Below are positions 36,901 to 45,548 of a stretch of 64,000 nucleotides of DNA, piece after piece. The position numbers and the translations under genes were made by a program. The notes under the pieces are model-generated. The model was not told where the DNA came from and did not search any database. It saw only the letters and a list, made by a program, of their open reading frames with translations. The stretch comes from Aureococcus anophagefferens. Its lineage: Eukaryota > Sar > Pelagophyceae > Pelagomonadales > Pelagomonadaceae. Each line of letters starts with the position of its first letter. Position 1 is the first letter of the stretch. The stretch covers positions 1,573,686-1,637,685 of the forward strand of contig NW_008705565.1 in assembly GCF_000186865.1 (NCBI RefSeq). The letters run 5' to 3'.

Positions 36901-38791
36901 GCGCGCGCCGCCGCCGCCGCCGCGCCTGCCCCACCCGGCGCACGCCAACGTCGCCGCCCGCGCCGCCGCCGCGGCGCGCCTCGCGGCCGCGCGGCCCGCG
37001 GACTGCGCGGGGCAAGTGGTTTTGCTCCAGTGCGATTTGGACGTCGGCTACGCCTTGGAGTACAACCCCCACGCCAAGGCCTGGAGTCTGGAGGAGGCGC
37101 CCGAGGCGCCGGCCAAGGCCGCGCGGCCGCCGTCGATGAAGCTCGCGGAGGTGCACCGGAGCCTCCGGGCGCTCGGCCAGGCGCCCCTCGGCGACCCGCC
37201 GGCCGCACCGACGCCGCCCAAGGCCGTCGTGCTGCTCACGGACCTCAACGAGCCGCCCCAGGTCGTCGACGACGACGACGAGCCGCCGAAGCCGCGGAAG
37301 CCGCCGTCGACCGCGTTGGTCGCCGAGGCGCTCGCCGCGCACCCGGGCGTCGCCGACGGCTTCGACGTGACGTTCGTCGGCGACGTCGTCGCGCTGGAGG
37401 CGGCGCTCGGTGCCGTCGCGGACTACGACGAGGCCGCGAACAGCCCCGTGCCCGTGTTTGTGGTCGAGGCGCGCAACGCCGGGAGCCGCCTCTGCGCGCC
37501 CGTGGACCTGCCCGCGGCGCCGAACCCGGGCGACGGCTTCGGCCTGCCCTGCTGGGTCGACAACGACGCCAAGGTCGCGCGCGAGGCCGCGGAGACGGCC
37601 TTCGAGCAGGGCGACGCGGGCTTCCGGCTCAAGCATCTCGTGGACGTCGTCGTCCACGACGCGCTCGAGTGCCTCCGGCCCCTGCCGCCGGCGACGCCGC
37701 GCGCGAGCGACGCGGACGCGGCGTCGCTCGCGAGACTCGCGGACGCGCCGCGGTTCCTCGGCCGCGCGGCGCACCTGCACCGCGTCGCGCTCGGCGACCT
37801 GCTGGCGCCGGCGCGGCCCCTCGTGGCGATGTTGGGCGACGAGCGCGCGCCGGGCGTCGCGCCGGGCCTGGCGTCGCGCGCGCGGCTCCTCGACTTCCTC
37901 GTGGACCACTGCGACGAGATCCTGCTCGCGGGCCGCGTCGCCCTCGAGTGCCTCGCGGCGCTGGGCATCGGCGTGGGCAAAGTCGAGCCGCCGATCGACG
38001 CGGCCCTGCTCCCCGGCGCGCGCGCGCTCCTGGCCAAGGCCGCGCGGCGGAACGTCGCGGTGCGCCTGCCCAGCGACTTCTACACGGGCGATCTGCTGGT
38101 GAACGAGTTCGGCGTCGTCGGCGGCGGCATCGAGGTCGAGGAGGACCACGACGACGAGGACAACGACGCGCCCGCGGACGGCGCGGCGCCGGCCGAGGAC
38201 GAGGACGTCGACGCGTCCGCGGGCTTCGACTACGACGGCGACGTCTCCGACGCCAACGTCCTGGGCGCGGGCGCGGGCCGCGGCGTGCCGCCGGACGTCT
38301 ACGCCCTCGACGTCGGGTCGACGACGTCGGAGAAGTTCAAGGACAGCATCGGCCGCGCGAAGACGGTCTTCTGGTCGGGCCTCCTCGGCGCCGCGGAGTG
38401 CGGCGCGTTCCAGAGCGGCACGCGCGAGATCACGGAGGCCTGCGTCTCGGCCCACGACGACCGCGAGGTGAACGTGATTCTGTGCGGCGGCGCGACGGCC
38501 AAGTGGGCCGCGCGGTTCGCGGGCGTCGAGGAGCACGAGTTCGGCCGCGGCGACAGCGTGAGCCACGTCGCGGACGCGGACGGGGGCACGGCCTTCGCCC
38601 ACGTCCTCGCGGGCGGGCCCCGGCCGACGCCGAGCGGCGGGCCGGCGCCGCGCCTCGACGCGCTCCCGAGCCGCGACCCGGACGACGTCGAGCTGCTGTC
38701 CGACGAGACCCTCGTCAAGAAGCAGCGCGAGATCAACGAGCGCGAGGACGAAGAAGACGACGAGGACGGCGACGACGACGGCGACTATTAG
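33926..38791 (+). CDS. MYCBPAP: MYCBPAP-like protein fused to a degenerate phosphoglycerate kinase domain
   Basis: This is 1621 residues in one exon. Residues about 50-600 match MYCBP-associated protein, a component of the ciliary central apparatus (FAP147 in Chlamydomonas): a basic N-terminus, helices with K-K-W-V-D-Q-Q-R-D-W, and Ig-like strands with E-L-R-N-A-G-G-T-V-I-Y-Y-E-W. An Asp/Glu run (about 746-775) and an Ala-rich linker follow. Residues about 1025-1590 follow the order of phosphoglycerate kinase: V-V-L-L-Q-C-D-L-D-V, P-L-V-A-M-L-G-D-E-R, L-L-A-G-R-V-A, Y-A-L-D-V-G-S-T-T, V-F-W-S-G-L-L-G and V-I-L-C-G-G-A-T. The expected G-G-A-K and G-G-G-D-T sites are altered, so catalysis is doubtful. 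The protein ends in an acidic tail. ATG at 33926 is the first in frame. Confidence 0.78.
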   Translation: MEEPSADAAPEAAPLDLDDASPAMASAPASSPSEKKKKLLTVKKATAKPKAKKQMLVARKVRSGEEIPRHQLANVSSPGKVRGVQRTAYGGVLGRTVLGSAERFEEYEAAAQHGDANSQDGSEDQSSVTGKGNASPGSRSAGGRSPTPQSGGHGETFDNLSANPKQYLNALRVATTKAYAEAEQTRLRATRHMEALHLHDRMGVNKEARVLKKWVDQQRDWQRLTSGLSRLSRKRPEEVLMLSSCEEYREQTEQYQALQAAVPQHVRHAEHYWEMSLRGHGQRLVRIGNIFSGLFCPLQKEIPVPSMIRRPKLPGSALAMPSNASGAPRKTWRDDPYMLARKRQWKSNLEAFLPHTVGEDETQGLLVVGKDLFGWAADGSQAVVDALETAHLTSPLEDLDGPLDPVGEDGALEESPRGVEGAEPPPEPRGDPYAAVLECVGTPHLHMAHAAGAGPSMNGLELRNAGGTVIYYEWRRRAGFATTSDETMSYAAPMARHSAVATANDVTFFCPAPSGSLLPGEAERVRFGFRSKVPGEFSEEWKLVVVPKAAVTGLPTQDGSPGIVLHGVATPKDDAKHLRDAVDARIAAKVGLRAASDVLYDDIVDKVATPRETLDAREVEAQRLAFEAKGSSRGLVYTPERRAALAALFAEAKVAAAEIGASVAAELGEPLPAEDAAEEAAEEAPRTPLDVARFAVRAAKLAALPDPEAWDGDVDKIAAIIDAIYVPPPPEPEVVEEPSKSTKATKDDEEDEEGEDDDEEEDDEEEDEEDDDEETAKTPAKPEIPKDPRAVRVEDLRQRWVGLVSAASTTADEDNNPRMAEPFFEASFSGLGEILAKAFVAAEEAAALEGALPPPKVVVTDAAEATDESPAVEAFDGWAAPMELAANVAGAITDGGDDLARDSGAAIGYAVAAVAAAGAQGPDAYRGAALATARRLLDDLFSPPGDRAALAAAGEAAAEARAAEDAAAADEPADGSPRPTTAGDDDDAEASPRAPPPPPRLPHPAHANVAARAAAAARLAAARPADCAGQVVLLQCDLDVGYALEYNPHAKAWSLEEAPEAPAKAARPPSMKLAEVHRSLRALGQAPLGDPPAAPTPPKAVVLLTDLNEPPQVVDDDDEPPKPRKPPSTALVAEALAAHPGVADGFDVTFVGDVVALEAALGAVADYDEAANSPVPVFVVEARNAGSRLCAPVDLPAAPNPGDGFGLPCWVDNDAKVAREAAETAFEQGDAGFRLKHLVDVVVHDALECLRPLPPATPRASDADAASLARLADAPRFLGRAAHLHRVALGDLLAPARPLVAMLGDERAPGVAPGLASRARLLDFLVDHCDEILLAGRVALECLAALGIGVGKVEPPIDAALLPGARALLAKAARRNVAVRLPSDFYTGDLLVNEFGVVGGGIEVEEDHDDEDNDAPADGAAPAEDEDVDASAGFDYDGDVSDANVLGAGAGRGVPPDVYALDVGSTTSEKFKDSIGRAKTVFWSGLLGAAECGAFQSGTREITEACVSAHDDREVNVILCGGATAKWAARFAGVEEHEFGRGDSVSHVADADGGTAFAHVLAGGPRPTPSGGPAPRLDALPSRDPDDVELLSDETLVKKQREINEREDEEDDEDGDDDGDY

Positions 38792-38973
38792 GCCTCGCCC
38801 CTTCCCCCCCATTTCCCGCGTGTAAGCGTCTTCCGTTGGTTTGGGAGTGCCGCAGCCGCTCCTCGAACGGCTCCGATGTCGAAGACTCTGCGTATAAGGT
38901 GGTGGAAATGAAGTGGACTGGCAGCTTTGCTTCACCTTGAACAACACGGCCCGGGCTATCTCAGTCGATCTCG

Positions 38974-40014
38974 ATGGGCTGCCGCTGGGCAGCCGTCACG
39001 CTGCTCCTCGCGAGCGCTGCGGCGAAGAGCAAGCGCCGCGAGGCGCTCGAACTCACGCTCGCCAAGGCGAAGCACTGGCTCGCCGTCGAGGAGGCCATCG
39101 AGGCCAAGGAGCGCTGGGCGCTGGCGAGGCACCGCACGCTGGCGGGCCGCGGCGACCTCGTCGAGGTGGTCGTCTCCGCCATGCCGCGCAACTTCACCTA
39201 CGCCGTGCCGGATCCGAGGAAGCTCAAGAAGCTCATGGCCTACAACAAGACGGCGACGCGCGAGGGCAGGAAGATGCGCCTCGGCGGCTACCTCCGGCGC
39301 GGCGAGGAGGCGCTCGGCCACCGCGAGACCTACTTCGCGACCTACGGCGTCCCCATGCCCGTGGCGCGGGACCGCACGAGCAAGCGCGTCTTCGGCGGCG
39401 AGAGCAAGCACACGTCGCTCAACTTTGGCATCGGCGGCTTCACCGCGATGGGCCGGCTCCTGGGCCTGGGCTTCGTCCCCGTGCGCCTCGCCACGGAGGC
39501 GCTGCGCCGCGGCCTCGTCGCCCCGCTCCTCGCCGCCGCCGAGCGGCTCGGCGAGCTCCCCGCGCGGCCGCTCCGCGTCGCGGACGCGCTCCTCGACCGG
39601 GGCCTCGTGAAGGCGCTGCCCGTCGCGCACCCGCGGCTCGACCCGCGCTACGGCCGCGTCGCCTCCTTCTACTACCACGCGCTGCGCCTGACGGCGAGCC
39701 CGCGCGCCGTGGCCCGCGTCGCCTGGCGCACGCCCGCGGACGCCTGGCGCTGGGCCGGGCGGACGTACCGCGCCGCGGTCCTCGGCCACAAATCCTACGG
39801 CATCCCCGCGGCGTTCCTGCCGGCGGGCTGGCCGTCGCACGAGCGGCTCGAGGCGGCCCTGCTGCGGGCGGCGATGGAGGAGACGCGGGCCTACATCAGC
39901 CGCCTCGGGCCGCGCGCGGCCGCGCGGCGGAGGCGGCGCATCGCCGCGCGCGACAAGGCCGCCCTGGCCAGCAAAGCCGAGGCGGCCACGGCCCCGGTGC
40001 GCGACGAGCATTAA
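38974..40014 (+). CDS. Secreted or ER protein of unknown function
   Basis: I do not recognise this 346-residue protein. It starts with a clear signal peptide ([17 protein letters not shown], cleavage likely before K-S-K-R). Mostly helical, basic sequence follows, with [10 protein letters not shown], a Gly-rich central stretch [18 protein letters not shown] and Arg-rich helices near the end. There is no second membrane helix of convincing length. It lies between the MYCBPAP-PGK gene (182 bp upstream) and the DnaJ gene, all on the plus strand. Confidence 0.55.
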   Translation: MGCRWAAVTLLLASAAAKSKRREALELTLAKAKHWLAVEEAIEAKERWALARHRTLAGRGDLVEVVVSAMPRNFTYAVPDPRKLKKLMAYNKTATREGRKMRLGGYLRRGEEALGHRETYFATYGVPMPVARDRTSKRVFGGESKHTSLNFGIGGFTAMGRLLGLGFVPVRLATEALRRGLVAPLLAAAERLGELPARPLRVADALLDRGLVKALPVAHPRLDPRYGRVASFYYHALRLTASPRAVARVAWRTPADAWRWAGRTYRAAVLGHKSYGIPAAFLPAGWPSHERLEAALLRAAMEETRAYISRLGPRAAARRRRRIAARDKAALASKAEAATAPVRDEH

Positions 40015-40271
40015 ACCTGGCGTACGGGAGCCTGGTTCGCGTTTCGACGACATCCGAACATCAACCCAGAAGGCCCTGCGGCAATGTTTGTGGTTGCCTT
40101 TGGCAGTGCACTGGCCAAACCCCAGCTCATCGGGTCGAGGGCTGCCTCTCGCCGTCGCTTGTAGACTTCTCCCCGGCGGCCGGCGCGCGGCGACTTCCCT
40201 CGGCGGCGCCACCGCAGCGTCGCGTCCTCCCGCAGCGGCGAGCGCGACCGCAGCGGCGGCCGCCGACTGCC

Positions 40272-41657
40272 ATGTTCTTCGGCGGCCAGGGCGGCTTCCC
40301 GGGCGGCGGGATGCCGCAGGGGTTCCCGGAGGGGTTCGGCGGCATCCCGGGCATGGGCGGCATGCCCGGCGGCATGGGCGGCATGCAGCAGGGCCCGCCC
40401 GCGGACACGACGAGCCTCTACAAGGCTTTGGGCGTCGCCAAGGGCGCGTCGCCGGCGGAGATCAAAAAGGCCTACCGGAAGAAGGCGCTCCGCATGCACC
40501 CGGACAAGGGCGGCGACCCCGAGGAGTTCAAGAAGCTCCAGGCGGCCTACGAGGTGCTGAGCGACGAGGAGAAGCGGGCCATCTACGACCAGCACGGCCT
40601 CGAGGGCCTCGAGGCCGGCGGCGGCGGCGGCGGCGGCGGCATGGGCGACATCTTCGACCTCTTCGGCGGCGGCCGGCGGCGGGGCAAGTCGGGCAAGGAG
40701 AAGGTCGCGCCGTTGACGTTCACGATCAAGGCCAGCCTCGAGATGCTCTACAAGGGGAAGACGGCCAAGTTCGCGTTCAAGCGCAGCGTCGTCGTCGGCG
40801 AGCCGAAGAAGTGCGGCGAGTGCCGGGGCACGGGCGTCGTCATGAAGATGGTCCAGGTCGGCCCGGGCATGATGACCCAGGCCCAGGCCCAGTGCGGCTC
40901 CTGCACCAAGGGCTACCGGTGCGCCATGAAGAAGGAGCGCGTCGAGGTCGAGGTCCGCGTCGACAAGGGCGCCGCGGACAAGGCGAAGATCAAGGTGCTC
41001 TGCAAGGGCAACGAGCAGGCCGGCGCGGAGACGGGCGACGTCCACTTCGTCATCCAGCAGAAGCCCCACGACCTGTTCACGCGCAAGGGCGCGGACCTGC
41101 TGCTGAAGAAGGACATCGCGCTCGTCGAGGCGCTCGCGGGCTTCGAGTTCGTCGTGCCGACGCTCGACGGCCGCAAGCTCCTCGTGCGCGCCAAGCCGGG
41201 CCAGATCGTCCGGCCCGAGGTCGCCCGGGGCATCCCCTTTGTCATGTGCGTCGACAACGAGGGCATGCCCAAGTACGGCAACCCCTTCGACAAGGGGCGC
41301 CTCTTCGTCCTCTTCCACATCGTCTTCCCGCGCAACGGCGCGCTCAAGCCCGAGGCCATCGCCAAGCTCAAGCGGGCCCTGCCCCCGGCGCTGAGCCACC
41401 CGGTCGTGGGCGCGGACCCGGCGACGGTCCGCAAGCTCAAGGAGAAGCAGAAGGCCGCGGACGGCGACGACGGCGACGACGACGACGAGTGCGCCGAGCC
41501 CGAGGAGTGCGCCCTCGAGCGCGTCAACATGGACGACTTTGGCAAGGGCGTCGGCGCGGACGGGCCCGAGGGCGGCGGCGACGCGCACGACGAGGACGAC
41601 GAGGGCCAGGGCCACCCGGGCGGCGGCCAGCCGGGCGTCCAGTGCGCCCAGCAGTAG
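40272..41657 (+). CDS. DnaJ/Hsp40 co-chaperone (DNAJA-like) with reduced zinc finger
   Basis: This 461-residue protein begins with an unusual 45-residue Gly/Met/Pro-rich extension. The J domain (about 46-108) contains K-K-A-Y-R-K-K-A-L and the Hsp70-stimulating H-P-D. A poly-Gly linker with D-I-F-D-L-F-G-G-G follows. The zinc region keeps only two of four C-x2-C motifs (C-G-E-C-R-G-T-G and C-G-S-C); the first and last pairs of class A proteins are missing. The C-terminal substrate domains are well conserved ([20 protein letters not shown]). The protein ends G-V-Q-C-A-Q-Q, a CaaX-like box as in DNAJA1/2, which suggests farnesylation and membrane association. It is probably a cytosolic Hsp70 partner. 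Confidence 0.88.
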   Translation: MFFGGQGGFPGGGMPQGFPEGFGGIPGMGGMPGGMGGMQQGPPADTTSLYKALGVAKGASPAEIKKAYRKKALRMHPDKGGDPEEFKKLQAAYEVLSDEEKRAIYDQHGLEGLEAGGGGGGGGMGDIFDLFGGGRRRGKSGKEKVAPLTFTIKASLEMLYKGKTAKFAFKRSVVVGEPKKCGECRGTGVVMKMVQVGPGMMTQAQAQCGSCTKGYRCAMKKERVEVEVRVDKGAADKAKIKVLCKGNEQAGAETGDVHFVIQQKPHDLFTRKGADLLLKKDIALVEALAGFEFVVPTLDGRKLLVRAKPGQIVRPEVARGIPFVMCVDNEGMPKYGNPFDKGRLFVLFHIVFPRNGALKPEAIAKLKRALPPALSHPVVGADPATVRKLKEKQKAADGDDGDDDDECAEPEECALERVNMDDFGKGVGADGPEGGGDAHDEDDEGQGHPGGGQPGVQCAQQ

Positions 41658-41760
41658 GCCGGGGGTCGCGCTAAGCTTCCCCACGTATCCCGCGCGGGGG
41701 TGCGCTTAGCGCCGCTTGATGCACTTCAATATGGACCTCAACCACGATCATGATGAACTT

Positions 41761-41800
41761 TTGAAGTAGCTCAAAGGTTTGACACTACTTCAAAGGTTTG
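41761..41800. repeat. Inverted and direct repeats before the YHYH gene
   Basis: TTGAAGTAG (41761-41769) is the exact complement of CTACTTCAA (41785-41793), and TCAAAGGTTTG occurs twice (41771-41781, 41790-41800). The block ends 9 bp before the ATG at 41810, so it would lie in the 5' leader or core promoter. Confidence 0.5.
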
Positions 41801-41809
41801 GTGGACACG

Positions 41810-42808
41810 ATGGGGGCCACCTTTCTGCTGTGGGCAGCGCTCTCCCACGCCCAGTACTTCCCGCGCCGCGTCCCGGGGCACGCGCGGCGGAGCCTCCAGG
41901 GGAACCGCCCGCCGCCGCCGGGCGGCGGCGGCGTCGTGCCTGGCGACGGGGGGTCGTCCGACAGCGGCTCGACGAGCTCGGACGCCTGCCCGGGCACCGA
42001 CGGGGAGACCTGCGACAACGCGGGTTCCACGGGCTACGCCGACGCGAGCGGCCTGACCTTCGATGTGGCGACGGGCAAGTTCAGCGGCGAGTTCGTCACG
42101 AACGGCTGCAACGACCAGCCGCGGACCTACGACGGCGAGCTCTTTCCGGGGACGTCGACGGCGAGCTGCGAGTCGCAGACGATCCCCGCCTACGAGTCGA
42201 GCTCGGGCCTGCCGACGCTCGGCCGCGCGGGGATGACGCTCAGCGGCGGGGTCAACATCTACAGCGCCTTCGAGGCGGGCTTCAACGAGTGCTCCGACGG
42301 CATGCCCTACGCGTGCTGCGGAGCGTCCTGCGAGGGCGGCGTCGACGTCCTGACATGTGAGGCGCATCTGGAATACGCCTGCACCGACGACGTGAACACG
42401 CTCATGTTCATGGACAGCTGCGGCGGCCATGCAGAGCCCTACCACATCCACACGGATCCGGTCTGCAACTACGAGGCGTCGGAGAGCGGCCACTCGACGG
42501 CCGTGGGGGTCATGTTGGATGGGGCCGTCGTCTACGGCATCCAGGAGACGGCCGCGTCGCGGCCCTGCGATCTGGATTCCTGCCTCGGCCACGTCGGTCC
42601 CGTGCCCGCGAACGACGCCTACGGCATCGACGAGGGCAGCGCGATCTACCACTATCACACGAGGAATATCATTTTAAATGTTGCGTTTACGATGGCTAAA
42701 AAACAAAATATGAGTTTGGTATACGTTATACAAATTAGGGTGATACCCGCCCCCGTCGGCGGCGTCTGTCGTACGCGCTGGGGCGATAATGGCTCAATCA
42801 TACATTAG
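41810..42808 (+). CDS. Secreted YHYH-domain protein, 3' end disrupted
   Basis: ATG at 41810 gives a signal peptide (M-G-A-T-F-L-L-W-A-A-L-S-H-A) and a Gly/Pro/Ser linker. A YHYH-family domain runs from about residue 70: C-N-D-Q-P-R-T-Y, then C-G-G-H-A-E-P-Y-H-I-H, then G-I-Q-E-T, then I-Y-H-Y-H-T. The domain stops abruptly just after Y-H-Y-H at about 42660. From there the DNA turns AT-rich, and the last 45 or so codons before the stop at 42808 look like chance extension. Many cysteines fit an extracellular protein. The YHYH fold is widespread in marine microbes and algae but its role is unknown. The gene is either truncated by an insertion or rearrangement, or continues after an intron I cannot define. 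Confidence 0.65.
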   Translation: MGATFLLWAALSHAQYFPRRVPGHARRSLQGNRPPPPGGGGVVPGDGGSSDSGSTSSDACPGTDGETCDNAGSTGYADASGLTFDVATGKFSGEFVTNGCNDQPRTYDGELFPGTSTASCESQTIPAYESSSGLPTLGRAGMTLSGGVNIYSAFEAGFNECSDGMPYACCGASCEGGVDVLTCEAHLEYACTDDVNTLMFMDSCGGHAEPYHIHTDPVCNYEASESGHSTAVGVMLDGAVVYGIQETAASRPCDLDSCLGHVGPVPANDAYGIDEGSAIYHYHTRNIILNVAFTMAKKQNMSLVYVIQIRVIPAPVGGVCRTRWGDNGSIIH

Positions 42809-43160
42809 ATTGCGCTTCCCCCAAATATTGCACTTTCCCACGAGGAAAGACACCCAAATCCGTGCCAAACAACACAAAATCCGAGCAACATTTTATATCA
42901 AAATATCAATTTTATCACACACTTTTATGAAATCCATGACCAGAATACACTGACACGGCACGGATTTTTCACAAGACCGTTCTATTGGAATTTTTGTGAG
43001 AAATTTCAAGACTACAATGGTTCAGACATTTGACACGGATTTGACATCACACTTCTATGGAGGCGCGTGCCACAGCTTTACACAAACCTCGCATAGGATT
43101 TCAGGATTTCACAAGACCTACACGAGGACTCCAATGGTGCAAGCACCGCACGCCGGCGGA
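42660..43160. other. AT-rich island
   Basis: About 500 bp with base composition unlike the rest of the window (A/T runs such as TTTTATATCAAAATATC near 42890). The only GC-rich patch is at 42741-42785. CACGAGGA occurs three times (42658, 42840, 43122). No protein or RNA gene is recognised. It may be an inserted element, organelle-derived DNA or a long intron of the YHYH gene. Confidence 0.5.
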
Positions 43161-43167
43161 CCGTTGG

Positions 43168-43535
43168 TCGCGCTCGTCATCGCTGCTGCGAATTCTGCCA
43201 ATCCTATTCCGCCTATTCCGCCCATTCTGCCTCCTCCGCGCCCCGGGAGATCATCGATCGATTTCGTCAATTCCGCCTATTCTGCCAATTCTGCCAATTC
43301 CGCCTATTCTGGCTCGACGTGGACTCCGGACTCGCGCTCGTCATCGGTGCGGCGAATTCTGCCAATTCTGCCTATAGATTCTGCCAATTCTGCCCATTCT
43401 GCCCCCTCCGTGGCCCGGGAGATCGTCGTTCGAGCTCGTCAATTCCGCCTATTCTGCCAATTCTGCCAATTCCGCCTATTCTGGCTCGACGTGGACTCCG
43501 GACTCGCGCTCGCGATCGTCGTGTTCCGCACCTAG
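43168..43535. repeat. Tandem repeats: 9-bp ATTCTGCCA-type units within about 165-170-bp units
   Basis: Short units of the type ATTCTGCCA/ATTCCGCCT repeat many times. They are nested in a larger duplication: a segment starting CGCTCGTCATCG (43171) and running to GGACTCCGGACT returns at about 43336 and begins again at about 43507. Open frames across it are repeat artefacts. Confidence 0.8.
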
Positions 43536-43694
43536 TTTCGACCCGCTTTAAGACAGTTTCTTAGACGAAATTTCCGTCTTCGCCCCCTAAAGGCAAAATC
43601 TCGTTCCGCCTCGATTCTGCTCTCCGCCTCGACTCACCTGAACGGTGCACTCTCTAGTTAACGGTGCGTCGCCGCACGACGCCGTTGGGCACAC

Positions 43695-43709
43695 GGGGGG
43701 GGGGGGGGG
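43695..43709. repeat. Run of 15 G
   Basis: A homopolymer of 15 G lies just beyond the CARM1 stop codon. It is a likely site of length error in the assembly. Confidence 0.9.
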
Positions 43710-43775
43710 CTGTTCTTTTGAACACTACCGGCGTGTAAAAGGCGCGCCGCGTCCTCCCGGGGAACACCAGAGCTC

Positions 43776-45189
43776 TCACCCGGGCTGCATGGCGACCTGG
43801 CCCGGCGCGAGGTAGTGGTACATCTGGTCGTCGAGCCGCACGACCTGGGACGACGCGATGTCCGTGCCCTCGAGGTGGAGCGCGAGCGTGACGTCGTAGG
43901 AGAGGCGGTCGTTGGCCTTGAAGTCGAGCGTGCCCGTGACGCGCTGGCCCGCGTTGACGGCGATCGGTCGTCGGAGCAGGAGCCGGCTCTGGTACCAGTG
44001 CGTGCCGGGCATGGACGGCGACGTGGAGAGGACGACGCGCTCGACGGAGCCGTCGAAGGTCGTGTCGAACCAGCAGCCCACGCCGTGCATGATCGCGGTC
44101 TTGGTGATCAAAAAGTCGAGCGGGACGACGAAGTCGCGGAGCTCCGCGACGGTGCACGTGGCGAAGTCGAACTTGTAGGCCGCCGCCGTCTCGCAGAGCG
44201 CCGACTCGGGCGCGAAGTAGCCCACGACGGCCTGGCTGAAGTACTCCTCGAGCGCGTCCTCGTGCAAGGGCGTGAGGTCGACGCCGTGGAAATCGCTCGC
44301 CAGCCAGAACGCCGCCTTGGCCTCCTGCTCCTGCCAGAGGGCGCCGTCCGTGACGGGCTGCACGAGGATCGTGCCCGTCGACGGCAGCATGAGCCCGCCG
44401 GGCCGCAGGAACCGGTCCCGCGCGGCGACGAACGCCTCGAGCATCCGCTCGTGCACGAGCAGGAAACCTAGGAAAAAACGTCGCGTCGCGGCGCGCGGGG
44501 ACGGCGCGGCGGTCCCTCTTGCGTAAAAAAGTGCCCTCGGAATGAGCTGAGTTGAAGTTTCTCGTTCACGGTCGGCCCCGTTTTGGCGGCGCGTCAGAAT
44601 AGGATTGTTCGGAAAGGAGGTTCGTCACCGGGCGGAGATTTTTTTTAGAAGCACGGACGCGGACGAACGCGCCGAGGGGCTCGGAGACGATGACGTCGAC
44701 GTGCTCGGGGATCGTCACGTCCTCGACCTTGCCCTTGACGACGTGGACGCGGAAGTCCTTGTCCATCGCGTCCCAGGCCGCGTCCGCGGAGAGCTTCGCG
44801 GTCGCCAGCACGCCGGAGCCGGCGGCCGCGGGTTTCGGCGACGCCGACCCGTCGGGCGCGTAGCGCGCGAGGCGCGCGTTGGCCATGGCCGTCACGAGCT
44901 TCGCGGCCTTCTCGGCCATGCCGGACGCCTCGACGGCGTAGACGCGGCCCGCGCCCGCCTGCGCGGCGAAGAAGGAGAGGATGCCCGTGCCGGCGCCGAC
45001 GTCGAGCACGACCTTGCCCGTGAGGTCCGGGGCGTTGGTCACGATGGCGCGCCGGTACGTCTCCGTGCGCACGGCGTCCTGGAGCATGTTCTGCTGGTGC
45101 AGCAGCCGCGCGTAGTAGACCCCAAAGGGCGACGGGTCCGGCGGCTTCTTCTCGTCGTCGTCGTCCATGGCGCTGGCCAGGGCCGACAT
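43776..45189 (-). CDS. CARM1/PRMT4-like protein arginine methyltransferase, two exons
   Basis: Exon 1 is 45189..44673 and exon 2 is 44467..43776, 402 residues in total. Motif I is [15 protein letters not shown], followed by the SAM-binding V-Y-A-V-E-A-S. The catalytic double-E loop is split by the intron: S-E-P-L-G in exon 1 and H-E-R-M-L-E in exon 2. The beta-barrel has the type I layout with [13 protein letters not shown] and T-H-W-Y-Q, as in CARM1. The reaction is asymmetric dimethylation of arginine in histones and splicing or transcription proteins. An insertion rich in Ala/Pro/Ser lies between motif I and the double-E loop. It is divergent from UBA3 across 359 bp. Confidence 0.85.
44468..44672 (-). 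other. Intron of the CARM1-like gene (probable GC-AG)
   Basis: Ending exon 1 after C-T-C-G at 44673 gives [14 protein letters not shown], exactly the family length of this loop, but the intron then begins GCGCGTTC and ends TTTTTTCCTAG (205 nt). A canonical donor, GTGCTT at about 44654, would add six residues (A-F-V-R-V-R) to a loop that is otherwise constant. A pyrimidine tract precedes the acceptor. Confidence 0.6.
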
Positions 45190-45548
45190 CGCGTTCAGCG
45201 GCCGCGGCGCGCGCGCGGCGACGTTGCTGCCGGTCGAGCGGCTGGCTCGCGGCAGCCCGGGCGGCTAGCGGCTCGCCGAAAAACCTCGAGGCAAATCTCG
45301 AGGCTCGATCGACCCGCCGCGCCTTCTCCTGTCGCGTCGCGCTCAGCACACACCTTGCCGCTCTGCTGCTCCACCCAATTACTCTAACAAGTCCCTAGCA
45401 CCCGTCCGAAGCCCGCGTCCCGCTCGATTCCAGCGCGCAGCCCGGCAAAACACACACTCGCTCGCCGAAGCGCCGTAACCAGACACACGCCGCCGCGCGC
45501 GCGCCGCACGCGCGACGCCGCGCCGTCCGCCGCAGGTCGCCGCGGACC
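45190..45548. promoter_or_regulatory. Divergent promoter region of CARM1-like and UBA3 genes
   Basis: 359 bp separate the two start codons on opposite strands. No TATA box is evident; CGC- and ACAC-rich words dominate the UBA3 side. Nothing else is recognised here. Confidence 0.45.

Noticed and set aside
33893..38947. A 1684-codon open frame on the minus strand opposite the MYCBPAP-PGK gene
   Set aside because: It is made of Arg/Val/Leu/Gly-rich low-complexity sequence without motifs. High GC removes stop codons on the opposite strand, and the plus-strand frame has clear domains.
42996..43535. Open frames of up to 179 codons rich in N-S-A and I-P-P
   Set aside because: They are translations of the 9-bp tandem repeats in the AT-rich island; the frames simply follow the repeat.
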